A stretch of 64,000 nt of DNA from Scylla paramamosain (GCF_035594125.1 NC_087171.1:11884267-11948266), one strand, 5' to 3'. Positions 45,466 through 60,097 are shown, counted from the stretch's first letter. The notes: generated by a model not told the origin, from the sequence alone. Translations and numbers: made by a program.

Positions 45466-45466
<1 letters not shown>
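44362..45466. other. Mostly empty; TTTA array inside, GC-rich part after
   Basis: (TTTTA)n/(TTTA)n occupies 44648-44728, followed by T19 and G-rich bases. 44890-45230 is GC-rich with overlapping short frames but no recognisable gene. Confidence 0.5.
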
Positions 45467-45525
<59 letters not shown>

Positions 45526-45560
45526 CCAGAGCTTCGATAGGTGAAAAGATGTTCACATGC

Positions 45561-45592
<32 letters not shown>
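45467..45592. repeat. (TG)n and poly-T
   Basis: (TG)n at 45467-45524; T30 at about 45562-45591. Confidence 0.95.
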
Positions 45593-45885
45593 AGCAAGCA
45601 ATGATGGTAATGTTGTCATGATGAAAATAATGATGATGATAACGATGATGAGGAGAGCCGTGGTGATGACGATGATAAGGAAGGGTGGAAAGAGCCGTGG
45701 TGGGGTGAGAGAGTGGCAGCCTCCCAGGTAAAGTTGTCCAGGTTGGCGTTCATCTCAGTGGTCTGCAGGAACTACCCACTTGTCTCAGGGCGGTGTCCTT
45801 GCGACTCGGCCTCGTTGTTATTGTTTTTGTTACGTTTCTTTTGATTACGATATTACTGATGTCAGTATTTATTGCATGACGTGAC

Positions 45886-45956
45886 GCGCCGCTGGTGTAG
45901 TGGTATCATGCAAGATTCCCATTCTTGCGACCCGGGTTCGATTCCCGGGCGGCGCA
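45886..45956 (+). tRNA. tRNA-Gly (anticodon CCC)
   Basis: This is an intact 71-nt cloverleaf. The acceptor arms GCGCCGC and GCGGCGC pair perfectly over 7 bp, followed by discriminator A. The anticodon arm is CAAGA, loop TTCCCAT, TCTTG, so the anticodon is CCC, which reads GGG glycine codons. The T arm is CCGGG, loop TTCGATT, CCCGG. The A box (TGGTGTAGTGG) and B box (GGTTCGATTCC) of the internal Pol III promoter are both present. There is no intron and no encoded CCA, as usual for eukaryotes. A T5 run at 45971-45975 can serve as Pol III terminator. The sequence resembles animal tRNA-Gly-CCC genes as I remember them. All stems are uninterrupted, so it is probably functional rather than a SINE relic. 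Confidence 0.96.
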
Positions 45957-46197
45957 GTCTTTAAGTTTGCTTTTTGTCTTCATTCTTTTACTATTGTTGC
46001 TTGTGCTGTCTGTTGGTGTTATTTCACATCTCGGTTCCTGTGTGTGTGGAGTGGAGTGAGGACGGCTGGTGTGGCAAGCTGGAATGAGGAGTTGAATCAG
46101 TCCCTGCCTCAGCCACTGGTGGTCTTGATCCGCTGCTCCTCGAGGTGTTGTGCGGCCTTGATACAAGCGAGGCGTGAGTACAAGATATGGCTCATAC

Positions 46198-46198
<1 letters not shown>

Positions 46199-46289
<91 letters not shown>
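46199..46289. repeat. (TC)n microsatellite
   Basis: About 91 bp, 243 bp after the tRNA gene. Confidence 0.97.
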
Positions 46290-46292
<3 letters not shown>

Positions 46293-46348
46293 GAGTGTCT
46301 AAGCAGGTATAAATAAATTTACAATTATGTTATTTGCAGTCGCTGATA

Positions 46349-46465
46349 ATTGTTGTTGTTGTTGTTGGTGGTGTTGTTGTTGTTGCTGCTGCTGCTGCTG
46401 CAGCTGTTGCTGCTTGTTGGGCAGTGAGCCACAGCAGCAGCAGCAGCAGATGTTGCAGCAGGTGG
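46349..46465. repeat. (GTT)n-(GCT)n with inverted (CAG)n
   Basis: GTT triplets lead to GCT units (46385-46401). A (CAG)n run (46432-46449) lies 30 bp on, so the CTG and CAG arms can pair. Further CAG units reach 46460. Confidence 0.9.
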
Positions 46466-47809
46466 TTGTGCCTTGTGTGGAGTTGGGTCCTCCGTGTAGA
46501 TGGATACAAAGAAACAGGCGCACGAAGGGGCATGGCATCAAGCCTCGGGCAGAGGGCGGCAGGCGCTCTACTCACTCCAGTACATTCATTTCTCAAGCTG
46601 CTCCTCCCTTCTGTCACAGTAACCTTGGCCAGAACGCCGCGGGCTGCCTCACACAATCACTCACGTCCCCTCAAACCCAACAGTTCCGTCTAAAAACACA
46701 ACAGTCACCTTCTTGACTTTGAAATAACCTTTGCTCATCATCATCATCGTCGTTAGCGTGCCTCAGTCTCATGGTCAGGCTGCTACCATACGCGTGGCAG
46801 GGCAGGGGGGCAGGAGGGGCGTGCGGACGGGAGAGCGTGCAGGACGAGGACGGAGCTTCTCACTATATCAAAACTTACTATCGGCGGCGGCCACGCGTCC
46901 TTCAGTTTACTAAAATGACGCCGTGAAAGGATAATGTTTGAGTGGAATGCCGGGAGATGATGGTTAGGGACCTTTGGGGGTGGGGGGCAGCCTTGTGACC
47001 ATGTGGCTTGTGGGCGCGCGCTGACCTACTATGTGTACTGAGCCTTCGATACGCTCCGAAACAACCCACTAGAACGAACAAGCTTCATTATCCTTTTCAC
47101 TGAAGATCTTTATATCAAATAGCACAACTTGAGGCCTTGCAGGAGTAATCATTTAAAACTCTAGATGGAGAATCCGTCCTTTAATCTGGGTGAAAGATAG
47201 TAAAGAAAGGTGGAGAGCGCCGCCACCTGCCTCACGTGACAGGCCGCTCCGCGTGGAGCAGCAGGGTGTCAACACACAGCCAGCCAGTCAGTGCGCCTTG
47301 TGCTATCACAGCGAGAGGTTGTGCTGCCTTTCTCGGTTGCAACTCGGCCGTGTTGTGTCGCGAGACGTTTCTTAGCGGTATTTTGAGTTTGCCATATCTT
47401 AGTGAATATTTTCCCACCAGGAACACTCATTAGCATCATCGCAATTGTTGACTCGTGAACATAGCTAGCGTGACACCAACTTGACAATAGCTCCCTCGGT
47501 CACAGGGCTCTTGTTCCCCTGAAATAAGTGTACTTGCCTCTAGGCACGCATACTTTTGCCGACCAGTGGGACGAGAAGCGTGTTTGACCGAACACTGCAG
47601 CCACCACAGGTGTCTTGCGTCGCTGCCTGTCCAAGTAAGTCTGCTCCCACCTGGAGACACTTCTCACTGTTTCTTACACGTGTCACTCACATTGTCAAGT
47701 GCTATCATCCTCAAGGAGATGCCCCTTATGTTAAGTGTGTACCTCGGCTCGTGGCTGCCTTGAGCAAAGTGGGTATGTAGGTACTTTATACCCATGATGT
47801 AGTATATAC

Positions 47810-47810
<1 letters not shown>
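46466..47810. other. GC-rich unique DNA, no assigned gene
   Basis: Frames of 60-130 codons occur in several phases; none shows a domain. A donor-like CCAA/GTAAGT at 47634/47635 lies 360 bp before the candidate exon at 47996. Confidence 0.45.
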
Positions 47811-47891
<81 letters not shown>

Positions 47892-47907
47892 TTTTATTTA
47901 TTTACTT

Positions 47908-47955
<48 letters not shown>
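47811..47955. repeat. (TA)n and (AC)n tracts
   Basis: (TA)n at 47811-47888, then (AC)n at 47912-47955, followed by three CATGC units. Confidence 0.96.
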
Positions 47956-47956
<1 letters not shown>

Positions 47957-47995
47957 ATGCCATGCCATGTGAAAGCGTGACTGTCGTGACCCATG

Positions 47996-48183
47996 ATGGC
48001 CGCAGCCTTAAAGATCCTGCACCAGGGGATGAGTGGCGGGATTGCCGTCAGCCGGAGGGGTAGAGGCCCGGTAACCCATCTTGATAAGGGAGCAGTGGCT
48101 ACGGCTGCCCCGCCCCACCGCGCCGCTGCAGGCCGATGGCCGGTGGTCCTGGGTTACGGGGGTGCTGGGCGATGTCTTGCCCG
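47996..48183 (+). CDS. Candidate first coding exon, unknown gene
   Basis: The ATG at 47996 has A at -3 and G at +4, a good animal start context; an in-frame ATG lies at 47993. It reads MAAALKILHQGMSGGIAVSR and continues basic and Ala/Gly-rich to CLAR. There a donor-like CCCG/GTATGTG follows at 48184. The Arg-rich, acid-poor N terminus would suit a mitochondrial presequence, but this is speculation. The local GC content is higher than average. No homologue is recognised. Confidence 0.2.
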
Positions 48184-48541
48184 GTATGTGCTCCCCTTTG
48201 TTCTCCTTGGACCACCCTGACCACCATCTCCCTTCCCTCTCCTCGTCTGCCCTCGCGCCCCTCCCTCCCCGCCACCCTCCCACCACTGACACGTGACCGT
48301 ACAATCTTGAGCTGCCTATTTGCTCCCCACATGTCAAGATGAAGGAGATGGCTGACGAAGTGTACTCTACGTGTGTTTACTTCTCGGCTCTCATAATGTG
48401 GATATCAACTTCTATTTTTGAATGTCAAATAATTCAAGTAGTCACGAAAAGGAGAAACGAGGAAAGGGGCGTGGCACGAAGCGTCTCAACACTGCCTTTT
48501 AAAGAAAATGCTGCTGCCGTGACCTGTAGGGAAGAGGTACC

Positions 48542-48544
<3 letters not shown>

Positions 48545-48624
<80 letters not shown>
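48545..48624. repeat. (TC)n microsatellite
   Basis: About 80 bp. Confidence 0.97.
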
Positions 48625-48629
<5 letters not shown>

Positions 48630-48841
48630 CCCCCACAACCCACACATACATTCCTGCAAGCGAAACTCCATTTTCAAGGTCACGTGCGATCACGTTAAAA
48701 ATTCGTAGAGGAATTTTCCATCACATAATTTTCGGACTTATTATTGTTGTTTCATACGGAATCTAATCGTTCAATGAAGACAATGTTAGATTAAATTAAC
48801 TTTATTTTATGTTCAAATATTGTTTAGTGGCAAGTGATCAC

Positions 48842-48842
<1 letters not shown>

Positions 48843-48886
<44 letters not shown>
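48843..48886. repeat. (AC)n microsatellite
   Basis: About 44 bp. Nothing recognisable follows to 49681. Confidence 0.96.
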
Positions 48887-48888
<2 letters not shown>

Positions 48889-49681
48889 CAGTACATCAGG
48901 CACATTCATATGGGCCATTTTAACAAGTGAGGGACGCGACATGACTATTATTCAGTAGTTTGAGTGAAGAGAAGGTTGCTAAGAGGTTTCTGTATTTGGC
49001 ACTCTCTCCCCCTCTCCTTCACTCTCTCCCGCCCTCTTTCCCCTCTATCCTTCTCTCTTCTCCCTCCCTCCCTCCCTCTCTCCAGGAGCACCAGTCGGGT
49101 TCTAAATCGCAAGTACTGAGTAACAACGCATCGGTATTCATCCTCGCGTTAAAATCATGGGATAGGCGAACGTGCCAAGCAAGCGAGAGACTTGTGATGT
49201 GAAGTAGCCGACGAGAACCGAATCCAAGGGGGGTTTCCTCGCTTCCTTCACCCCCCACGCCTCCCCTTCTACCTGCAAGGAGCACCTGCCTCATTAGAAC
49301 GCTGGGGAGATTTTCCAGATTCTTCTCGAAATCCTGCAATGACGCTGTTTATGCATTGATGTTGGTCGCCAAACACGCGGCAGATGACTTACGCGTGTAG
49401 CTACCTTTTTGTGCTCATTAAGGCAAGGAACCTTTTTTTTTCCGCGGGAGTTATGAAAAGCGTCGCCGAATCCACTGAAGCTTCATTGGAAGTCCCGTTC
49501 ATTGGGTCATTCAGCTAATGTAAATGTTCCCCAAAGCACGAGGAAATTACTAGTCTTTTCCCTTTTTTTTCGCAACGTACTTGGTGACTTCTGCTGCAGC
49601 CCAACGGTGTCTTGAGGGTCACTCCGCCCTTGACAACAGGATTCCTTCAGGAGGGGAGGAGGGAACCACACCTCGCCTGAC

Positions 49682-49861
49682 CTGTTTCGTGGCGAGCCGG
49701 GATCTGTGGCAACACACGTGGCTCGGCGGGGTGAGCAGCAGTGGGCGTTGCTGGGGTGGGAGCTGTGGGCTGCGAGATGACTGTGGTGGGAGTTGGCTGT
49801 ACTTGAGGCTGATTGTCTCCCTTCATTAGTAATGCCGCGAGGGTAACTGGCGCTTTGAATG
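49682..49861 (-). CDS. Candidate internal exon (Pro/Thr-rich), unknown gene
   Basis: On the minus strand CCTGTCCTGCAG precedes 49861, and GAAACAG/GTCAGG follows at 49682/49681. The 180-bp interval is open with matching phases at both ends. It encodes a low-complexity stretch beginning FKAPVTLAALLMKGDNQPQ, then P/T/A-rich residues, then VLPQIPARHETG. Pro/Thr-rich linkers are common in animal proteins, and no domain is recognised. The donor is not strong. A competing minus-strand frame is also open here, which lowers confidence. Confidence 0.28.
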
Positions 49862-50126
49862 CTGCAGGACAGGTTGGCCACCTTTCACCAAGGGAAAGGA
49901 ACCTCACCTGGACCCAAGGCTTGGTCATGTGCTGCTTCATGAATGCATCCCAACGCAGTGAACAGAAGGGAACCTTTTTCTTCAATCAAAGATTTGCCTC
50001 GATGATCCTGTTTTAACACACACACACACACACACACGTGGTAGTACAGAACCTCCCTCTGACTTTTGATATTCACTTGAGCTTCAGTCCGCGAGCCTGT
50101 ATCTGGACGGCTGCTCCCCAGTACCG

Positions 50127-50195
<69 letters not shown>

Positions 50196-50196
50196 T
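50127..50196. repeat. (TTA)n microsatellite
   Basis: About 70 bp, pure. A short (AC)n lies upstream at 50016-50037. Confidence 0.96.
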
Positions 50197-50254
50197 GGCG
50201 AACCCGGAACTTTTTGGTATTACAGTATTCATTGACCATTCCACCCTGAATGAT

Positions 50255-50335
50255 GTAGTAGTATTAGCGGTAGCAGCATCAGCAACAATAGTAGTAGTAG
50301 CAGTAGTAGTAGTAACACCACCACCAAAAATAACA
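50255..50335. repeat. AGT/AGC/ACC triplet-rich region
   Basis: Degenerate TAG and CAG triplets followed by ACC units. Confidence 0.8.
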
Positions 50336-51980
<1,645 letters not shown>

Positions 51981-52063
51981 GGCTACCCCGACCAGACCAC
52001 AGCGTAATTCCAGTTCTTCCATCCCGTCGCTCCTGTCAAGTTCTTGGTATCACAGGCAGAATA

Positions 52064-52102
<39 letters not shown>

Positions 52103-52206
52103 CCCTGTAGAATGATGGGCTTTGTTTAAATATCCCATGACAAGACCACCACACCACCGCTTCATGTACCCGTTACTACATCATACAGGGAACTTTCCAC
52201 GGTATA

Positions 52207-52207
<1 letters not shown>

Positions 52208-52266
<59 letters not shown>
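52208..52266. repeat. (AC)n microsatellite
   Basis: About 59 bp. Confidence 0.97.
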
Positions 52267-52268
<2 letters not shown>

Positions 52269-52458
52269 TCACTTCACTCTAGTTTACTCCACCTCTTTTC
52301 CTGTCACTTGCCGGGTGGGGATTCTTGCTTCTCGTGTTGCTAAGGTTTTCATTGATGAGTGAGCAGCTCGTGTTTCTGAAGCAAGAAGGTGGAGTGTGGG
52401 GCGTGTGGAAGGTTCCAGCCTTACCTGTACGGCGTGTGCCCTTAGCTTCTTGGAGATC

Positions 52459-52816
<358 letters not shown>

Positions 52817-53472
52817 TTGTGAGTGTGTATTACTTAGGTACACGTTACCGTTATTTATATATGTAAAAAAAAAAAAAAGCCTTCATTCTTAATTTTTATT
52901 CATTCGTGTTGAGTTTACTCCTCCCACAGTCATGCACGTCCTGTGGTAGATAAGGATTTCTATAACAAACGCACAATCATAGACAATATTCATAGACTTG
53001 GTGGGAAATGTTAAACACCTGATATTTCTTATACTTGGTTACCCATGAACACCAAGCGATGCCTAATGCCTGCCTTTCATCAAAACCCTTTGGTAGAAGC
53101 TTTAATAATCCCTCTAAGCATGTTCTGTTGCCACGTACCCTTATTTTCTTTGACTGAGGATTTCACACTTTCACCTGTCAACTTAGCAATATTCAGTGTC
53201 TGTCCATGAAAACCCTTTACCAGAAGTGTCTCATAACGTTAACCATTTGGATCACCTCGTACCCTTCACACTTTCTTCTCTGTGTTGTGTAAGGGGCAGG
53301 AGAAGGAAGGGGGATGGAAGCTACGGTCACAAGAAGCTATTATTTCCCTCTTACGTGTCACTCGCTCCTTCTCTGTCCTTCTTTACTTACAGCCTTCTGC
53401 CGGCCTTTCCACAGTCTTCTGTACCCACTATCTGGTAAACGCTGCACGGAAGCAAGGACTTTCACTGCTGGA
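52817..53472. other. No gene seen
   Basis: Unique DNA. Overlapping frames near 53.2-53.5 kb occur in three phases and carry no motif. Confidence 0.5.
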
Positions 53473-53699
53473 GGGACTATTCTCAAACGTTTCGTCGTCT
53501 TATCCCAACTGCTGCGTATTGGGAGGCCATAATAGAAGTTATTGAGGTTTTCATGTTTGTTTATATGATTCTAGTGATATTTTAAACATGATTCTACATG
53601 ATCACTAATAAAAAAAAACTTAGATGAGAACCTGACTAATCATATGTGAGGCCTTTAAAAATTGTTTCATGAGTGGGCGAAGAGTTTCAGAATACGGAC
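53473..53699. mobile_element. Family A element, near full length
   Basis: The left end GGGACTATTCTCAAACGTTTCGTCG pairs with the right end GAGTTTCAGAATACGGAC. The interior carries 'gatgagaacctgactaatcatatgtgaggcctttaaaaattg', the family core. The length is 227 bp. No flanking duplication is seen. The (CA)n tract at 53706 begins within 7 bp of its right end, as (AAT)n does beside the 13.6-kb copy. Confidence 0.55.
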
Positions 53700-53703
53700 T
53701 TAG

Positions 53704-53705
<2 letters not shown>

Positions 53706-53777
<72 letters not shown>
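53706..53777. repeat. (AC)n microsatellite
   Basis: About 72 bp, 6 bp after a family A element. Confidence 0.97.
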
Positions 53778-53781
<4 letters not shown>

Positions 53782-54041
53782 CCCTCGCCCCGCTATATGT
53801 GTTACTATGGTCATTGTCAGTCTTCTGACCTCATCTCAGGACTACTACTCTGTTACGTAAGACCTGCTGCTGAGCCTCACCTGTACTATACGCGCATCAC
53901 ATTTCCATGCCAAGTAGCAATTATACCCTACCCTGCAAACAATACTAGTCATATTCTGCACCTTTCCTTTCCTCTCCTTTCGCTCGTGTGGTCGCTGATC
54001 TCTCTCTTTCGAGTACTTTAGTCAATGTGGTTAAGTCAAGA

Positions 54042-54119
54042 ATCTTAGGTCGTATAGATGTGTTGCTGAATAATACCCACACTTTTTATGTGCTCACGTT
54101 GCTGTTCCAAATAAAAGTA

Positions 54120-54210
<91 letters not shown>

Positions 54211-54446
54211 GAAAATTTAGTTTCGGAGGCGGCTTGACGCTCCTTATTAGACGCAGTAGGTGATGGGAAGGATCTCACGTCGTACAGATTTGTTGGTGTG
54301 TAATGTCCTTTTTTTTCTTCTTCTTTTTACGTGTTCACTTTGCTGCTTCAAAAAAGTCAAGAAGAGGAAAAAAAAACGTCGGATTGTTCAGTTTCAGAGG
54401 CGTCTTGATGCTCCTCTTCAGAAACAGTTCAAGTGTTAGGGAGAGG
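54042..54446. repeat. Diverged tandem duplication, one copy holding a GA tract
   Basis: Unit 1 (54042-54271) and unit 2 (54272-54446) share, in order, 'atctt/ca..gtcgta.agat.tgttg', 'ta.gtg.tcac.ttgctg.t.ca', 'gtttc.gaggcg.cttga.gctcct' and 'gtgatgg/gtgttagg' blocks. Unit 1 carries (GA)n at 54124-54207. Unit 2 has only a short 'gaagaggaaaaaaaaa' at the same place. Confidence 0.65.
54124..54207. repeat. (AG)n microsatellite inside a duplicated unit
   Basis: About 84 bp, present only in the first copy of the tandem duplication. Confidence 0.97.
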
Positions 54447-54523
54447 AAAAACAGTGACAAGAACACTCGTAGAGCTCCGGGGTTTACTACAGGAAGAAAT
54501 AAAAGCGTGAAGGTGCTGCTTAA

Positions 54524-54731
54524 TTAACCTATTCTGTGCGATATTTTATAATTCACAGCGGTAAAAGTAAAGTAGGAAATGTTTATGAGCATCTAAAAAA
54601 AAGATTAAAATAATAGGTTTAGCAATTTCTAGTCAGTATTATGTTTCGAAGTGGCTGTAGAACAAGTAAATACGTCTCAGAGTGGTTAGTAATGAAGGAA
54701 AGATGTGCCAGATAGAAGTGAAAAAGGTTAA
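54524..54731 (+). mobile_element. Family B element, full length and diverged
   Basis: The ends are TTAACCTATTCTGTG and GTGAAAAAGGTTAA over 208 bp. Internal blocks 'agcaatttctagtcagtattatgtttcgaagtggctgtag' and 'gtctcagagtggttagtaatgaaggaaagatgtgcc' align in order with the 7.2-kb copy. Confidence 0.6.
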
Positions 54732-54847
54732 TTCTTGCATTATTAATAAAGTACGTAAACTTGTAGTCATCATTCCTTTTTTATCCACTTAAATAACACA
54801 AGACTTAATCACTTTCATCATCACTCGTTGTCCCCACTAGTAAATTC

Positions 54848-54967
<120 letters not shown>

Positions 54968-55326
54968 GGTGTTCCCCATTCCTGCCTCTGGGTAATGATA
55001 ACGAAAAGGATGTACTGTATATTATCAAATTGTCTTGTGAAGCGGTGGTCCTTAATTCCTTTATATTTTTCTTGAGACTGAAATGGAATCTTTCACTTTT
55101 TAAATCGTTCTCTGTTTATGAGGTGATATTTAGTTTTCCGTGCCTTAGATTTAGATTTATTGTGCTTCTCGCATCCTGTTTGCTTGCCATTGGGAAGTGT
55201 TGTTTGTTTGGTCTTCCTCCGCGCACGATTCGATCATATGTATTTGTTTTCTTGTGATTTCTTTGTTTATTCGCTATTTGTTTATGTTTATTATATTTGC
55301 ATGATTATTTTTTTGCTTTTGGTACG

Positions 55327-55466
<140 letters not shown>

Positions 55467-55678
55467 GCACCCACTGGCTGGTATCGTCAACAGCTAATCG
55501 TCATTGTTGTCGCAGCCGTCGTCTTAGCAACAACAGCTTCGTGCAGTCGTACATAAGCTCTCGTCTCGAATAGCTCAAGTAAAAACTGCGTACTTGTCTT
55601 GTGCCTGGCGGCGAAGCGACCACCTCAGCAGCCACCCACCCCTCTCCTGCTGGCCGACTACCACCACCTATGCCTTCA

Positions 55679-55680
<2 letters not shown>

Positions 55681-55762
<82 letters not shown>
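55681..55762. repeat. (GT)n microsatellite
   Basis: About 82 bp. Confidence 0.97.
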
Positions 55763-55766
<4 letters not shown>

Positions 55767-57111
55767 CTGTTTACCGTGGACGTCGTGTTTTTCCTGGTAT
55801 TCCCCGAAAACATCCGATAATCAGTAGAGGTGGCGTGCTGGTGGTGGAGGTGATGACGACAGTGATGGTGTGGTGATGGTGGTGCGCGCCTCCCACCACT
55901 GCTTGAGAGCGTGCGTGAGTGGGTGAGGTGTTGCGATTTTTTCTGGCGGTGGCTCCATACATTATTCATTTCTTTCATTCCCTTGACTCCAACTGCGCAA
56001 GAGTGTGACGCTGCATCGCCGTCCACCAGTCAGACTCTGCAGTCCATTGTGTAATTTTTGTGTTACCAACTGTAATTTTGTTTGACCTTGTGACGGACGT
56101 GGGGCTCGGGTCTAGCGGACAGGAATGCGCCGAGTGGCTTTCTCGCCGCATCTTAAGACAAGGATGCTGGCCAGCCTGGGAGCACGGAGGGACTAGGAAA
56201 CAAATGCTGTCAGCAGAACACCGGGTATCGCAGGAAGAAGATGTGGGCAGGATAAGGATCTATATTCAGTTAGGGGAGCACCGTTATAATGTCCCTGTCC
56301 TGCCTTGGTCCGTGCAGCGTTGAGTAGTAAAGGATGAGTTCCCTCAAGGTGAGCGGAGCATCCTGGCAAGTGAAGACAGTGCAGGCCTCCCGCCTAGGTA
56401 TTACGTCCGGGAGACGGAGTCCCAGTCATCACTGCTGATCCGTCGCCTTCCGGCTCTAACGCACCCCTTTTTGTTTACACCTTTACTTCCTCTCACTGCA
56501 GACCTCTGCTGAGTGTGTTGCCGAGAGGGAACAATCAGCTTCTCTGTCAAGGCAGATTACTGCTCTCGCTAGCATTGTTGTCTGCAAACTTACTATCGCA
56601 AACTTACCTAAGATGTTTTACTGGCCAGCAGTCGCTACTACTCGCCAGGTAATCGTCCACGTGCCCAGGCCAAGTGAAGGTGATGGGGTACACATTCAGC
56701 GATGTCGAGAATCTTGCACTGTGGTCAGTTTCTGTGGCTTTTAGTAGGTTATTCACCTGCTAATCTGGGAGACAAGGGCCAGGGACTCTTCTGGTTGCTA
56801 CACTTATCCCCCGAGGCAATTACTGTGGATGCTCATTATCCACCATCTAAGGGCAGCGGTTCGTGTGTGGTGCCTCCCGCCCACCTGCCAGGAGAGCCCC
56901 ACAGACCTGTCGGGAGCAGCACGAGGTGAGGCTACACGCCGCTACGAGGGAGACAGTGGGTGCAGTGGGCGAGGGCGGAGGAGAGGGCAGTACGCGTCAG
57001 CGACACTTAGCGCTGGTCAAGGTGCTGACAGAACGCTAAGATCAGTGCTGAGCCAAGAGCAAGGCGTCAACGGGACTGCAGTGATGTGTACCGTAACCTA
57101 ATGTACCCCAG

Positions 57112-57113
<2 letters not shown>
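55763..57113. other. GC-rich unique DNA, no assigned gene
   Basis: The plus frame at 56060-56323 (87 codons) and the overlapping frames at 56702-57101 are non-repetitive but match no family I know. No convincing splice pair was found. Confidence 0.35.

Positions 57114-57197
<84 letters not shown>
57114..57197. repeat. (TC)n microsatellite
   Basis: About 84 bp. Confidence 0.97.
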
Positions 57198-57200
<3 letters not shown>

Positions 57201-57579
57201 GGTGACTGACATTTTAAGAAACCTTTTACTCTTTATGATTGCTAGTTACGAGTATAATAGCAATAATAATAGTAGTAGTCGTGGTAACAGCAACAGCAAT
57301 ATTAAACATAGTATATTGCATATGTGTGTGTGTGTGTGTCAGACAAAAATCAAAAATAAAAACTCCATTCTCAGCATAACATAATAACTGCTCCCCCGTG
57401 TGACCTCAGCCATACCTCCAGTGCCTCCCATTCTCCCCCTCGGTGGTGGTCGCGCACCCTTCCCTCATTCAGGCCGCGCACCTCAGCAGAATGGGCGGCG
57501 TGAAGGCGTGGCTGTGCTGAACATGTTGCGTTGGGTTGGCAGTATTAGCAGCAAAAATTTGTAGCACGAGGAGAAATAG

Positions 57580-57663
57580 TAGTAGTTGTTGTTGTGGTGG
57601 TGGTGCTGGTGGTGGTGGTGGTGGTACGAGGAGGAGGAGGAGAAGGATTTGTTATTGTTGTCG

Positions 57664-57716
<53 letters not shown>

Positions 57717-57935
57717 ATTGTTATTTTCTTCTTTTTCTCCTTATCCTTCTCCTTTTATTTATTTATTTTTCTTCTGTCGCGATGCTAAACATCCTCCCTT
57801 TTTACCACCACCACCACCACCACCACCATTACCATCACTACCATTACCACCGCTAGGAAACAAAAACCATAAACACCACAACCACCTCATTATTATTATT
57901 ATTATTATCATTATTATTGTTATTATTATTAGGAT
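57580..57935. repeat. Triplet-repeat cluster: (GTT), (GGT), (GTT)n, (CCA)n, (ATT)n
   Basis: GTT/GGT/GAG triplets at 57580-57645, (GTT)n at 57651-57716, (CCA)n at 57805-57829, and (TTA)n at 57890-57933. All keep three-base periodicity, which explains the long homopolymeric frames. Confidence 0.9.
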
Positions 57936-57986
57936 TATTAAACTGGAGGACAAGACAAAACACACGAATTGTGTCAAGGACATTAA

Positions 57987-57988
<2 letters not shown>

Positions 57989-58056
<68 letters not shown>
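57989..58056. repeat. (GT)n microsatellite
   Basis: About 68 bp. Confidence 0.97.
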
Positions 58057-58057
<1 letters not shown>

Positions 58058-58125
58058 GACATCATAGACGCCACAAAGTAGAGTTGTGGGAAAATAATCT
58101 TGAGGCAACCAACAAGGCCTTGTGT

Positions 58126-58126
<1 letters not shown>

Positions 58127-58198
<72 letters not shown>
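58127..58198. repeat. (AG)n microsatellite
   Basis: About 72 bp, midway between a (GT)n and a (CA)n tract. Confidence 0.97.
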
Positions 58199-58200
<2 letters not shown>

Positions 58201-58244
58201 AAAAAAATAAGATGCAAGACCAGAAATGAAAGGCAAACGGAGGA

Positions 58245-58247
<3 letters not shown>

Positions 58248-58321
<74 letters not shown>
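58248..58321. repeat. (AC)n microsatellite
   Basis: About 74 bp, complementary to (GT)n at 57989-58056. The flanks are not clearly inverted. Confidence 0.97.
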
Positions 58322-58323
<2 letters not shown>

Positions 58324-58609
58324 TATATACGCGAACTTATACTATCCTCAACATTCACGAGTCTTCATACCACATACATTGCCTTGGATCCTTAAAAGCC
58401 CTCTGTTGCCCCTGATTATGTCCATCCAGTGAAGAGGTGACCGTCAAGCCAAGCATCCCATTGTCTCGGTTCTTTCGTCTCTCATGCACAAGTATTGATC
58501 GGCGTCTTTCGGGGTGAGGCACATTCTAGTTTGCGTTAGTTTCAGACGCGTCAGTAGAGGGATCAATAGCAAGCAGAGTGGTAGTGGTTGATGTATGTTT
58601 AGTAATGGA

Positions 58610-58685
58610 AGTGATAGTAGTAGTGGTTGGTATTATTGCTATTCCTGTTCCTGTTATTGTTATAGTAGTAGTAGTAGTAGTAGTG
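58610..58685. repeat. (AGT)n, interrupted
   Basis: Short AGT runs on either side of a TGTTCC/TATTGT segment. Confidence 0.85.
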
Positions 58686-59107
58686 GAACGAGATGATCCT
58701 AACCAGCTGTGAAAGAATTATTGTTTTCGGAATTAATGGAATGAGACTTTTACATTTTCGTTCTGAATGAGAAAGCTGTGCCTGACCTCCCTTAAAACAA
58801 CACACACGAGAACACAGAATGGAAGAAAATAAACGAGAAAAAAATTCAGAAAAAAATGACGTTGAAGATGAAAAACGAAAGAATAACAATAACAAAGGCA
58901 AAGAAGAGAAGGGAGCAGAAGGCGAAGAAGACAGCTGAAAAAAAAGAATATTGATCAGCAAAAGTTCACGGATGCATAATTTATTACTTAGTGTGCTTCA
59001 AAAGGAAGCGTACGAGAACCGCTGCTTGGGGTGACTTGGGCAGCGGCGACGCATCCAATTTGACATAATGGAGATAAGACAACACTATTTCTTTAAGGCT
59101 CTCACAG

Positions 59108-59108
<1 letters not shown>

Positions 59109-59168
<60 letters not shown>
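59109..59168. repeat. (GATA)-(GA)n microsatellite
   Basis: Two GATA units, then GA to 59168. Confidence 0.96.
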
Positions 59169-59939
<771 letters not shown>

Positions 59940-60097
59940 CTGTCTGTGAGTGAATACCACTGGTCTGAATATACCTTGAATATTTTTTTCTTTCATTGGA
60001 ATATACATGCATAGTTTTCACTTTGAAAGAAACATGCATAAAAAATTACCATTTCTTGCACGTATGTACCCTTAAACATTCATAATCTTGTTAATAA

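Noticed and set aside
46327..46716. Cys-rich or Ala/Val-rich frames
   Set aside because: They come from GTT/GCT/CAG triplets.
57989..58321. GT and CA tracts considered as an inverted repeat like the 52.5-kb one
   Set aside because: The outer flanks match only over about ten AT-rich bases and the inner flanks do not match.
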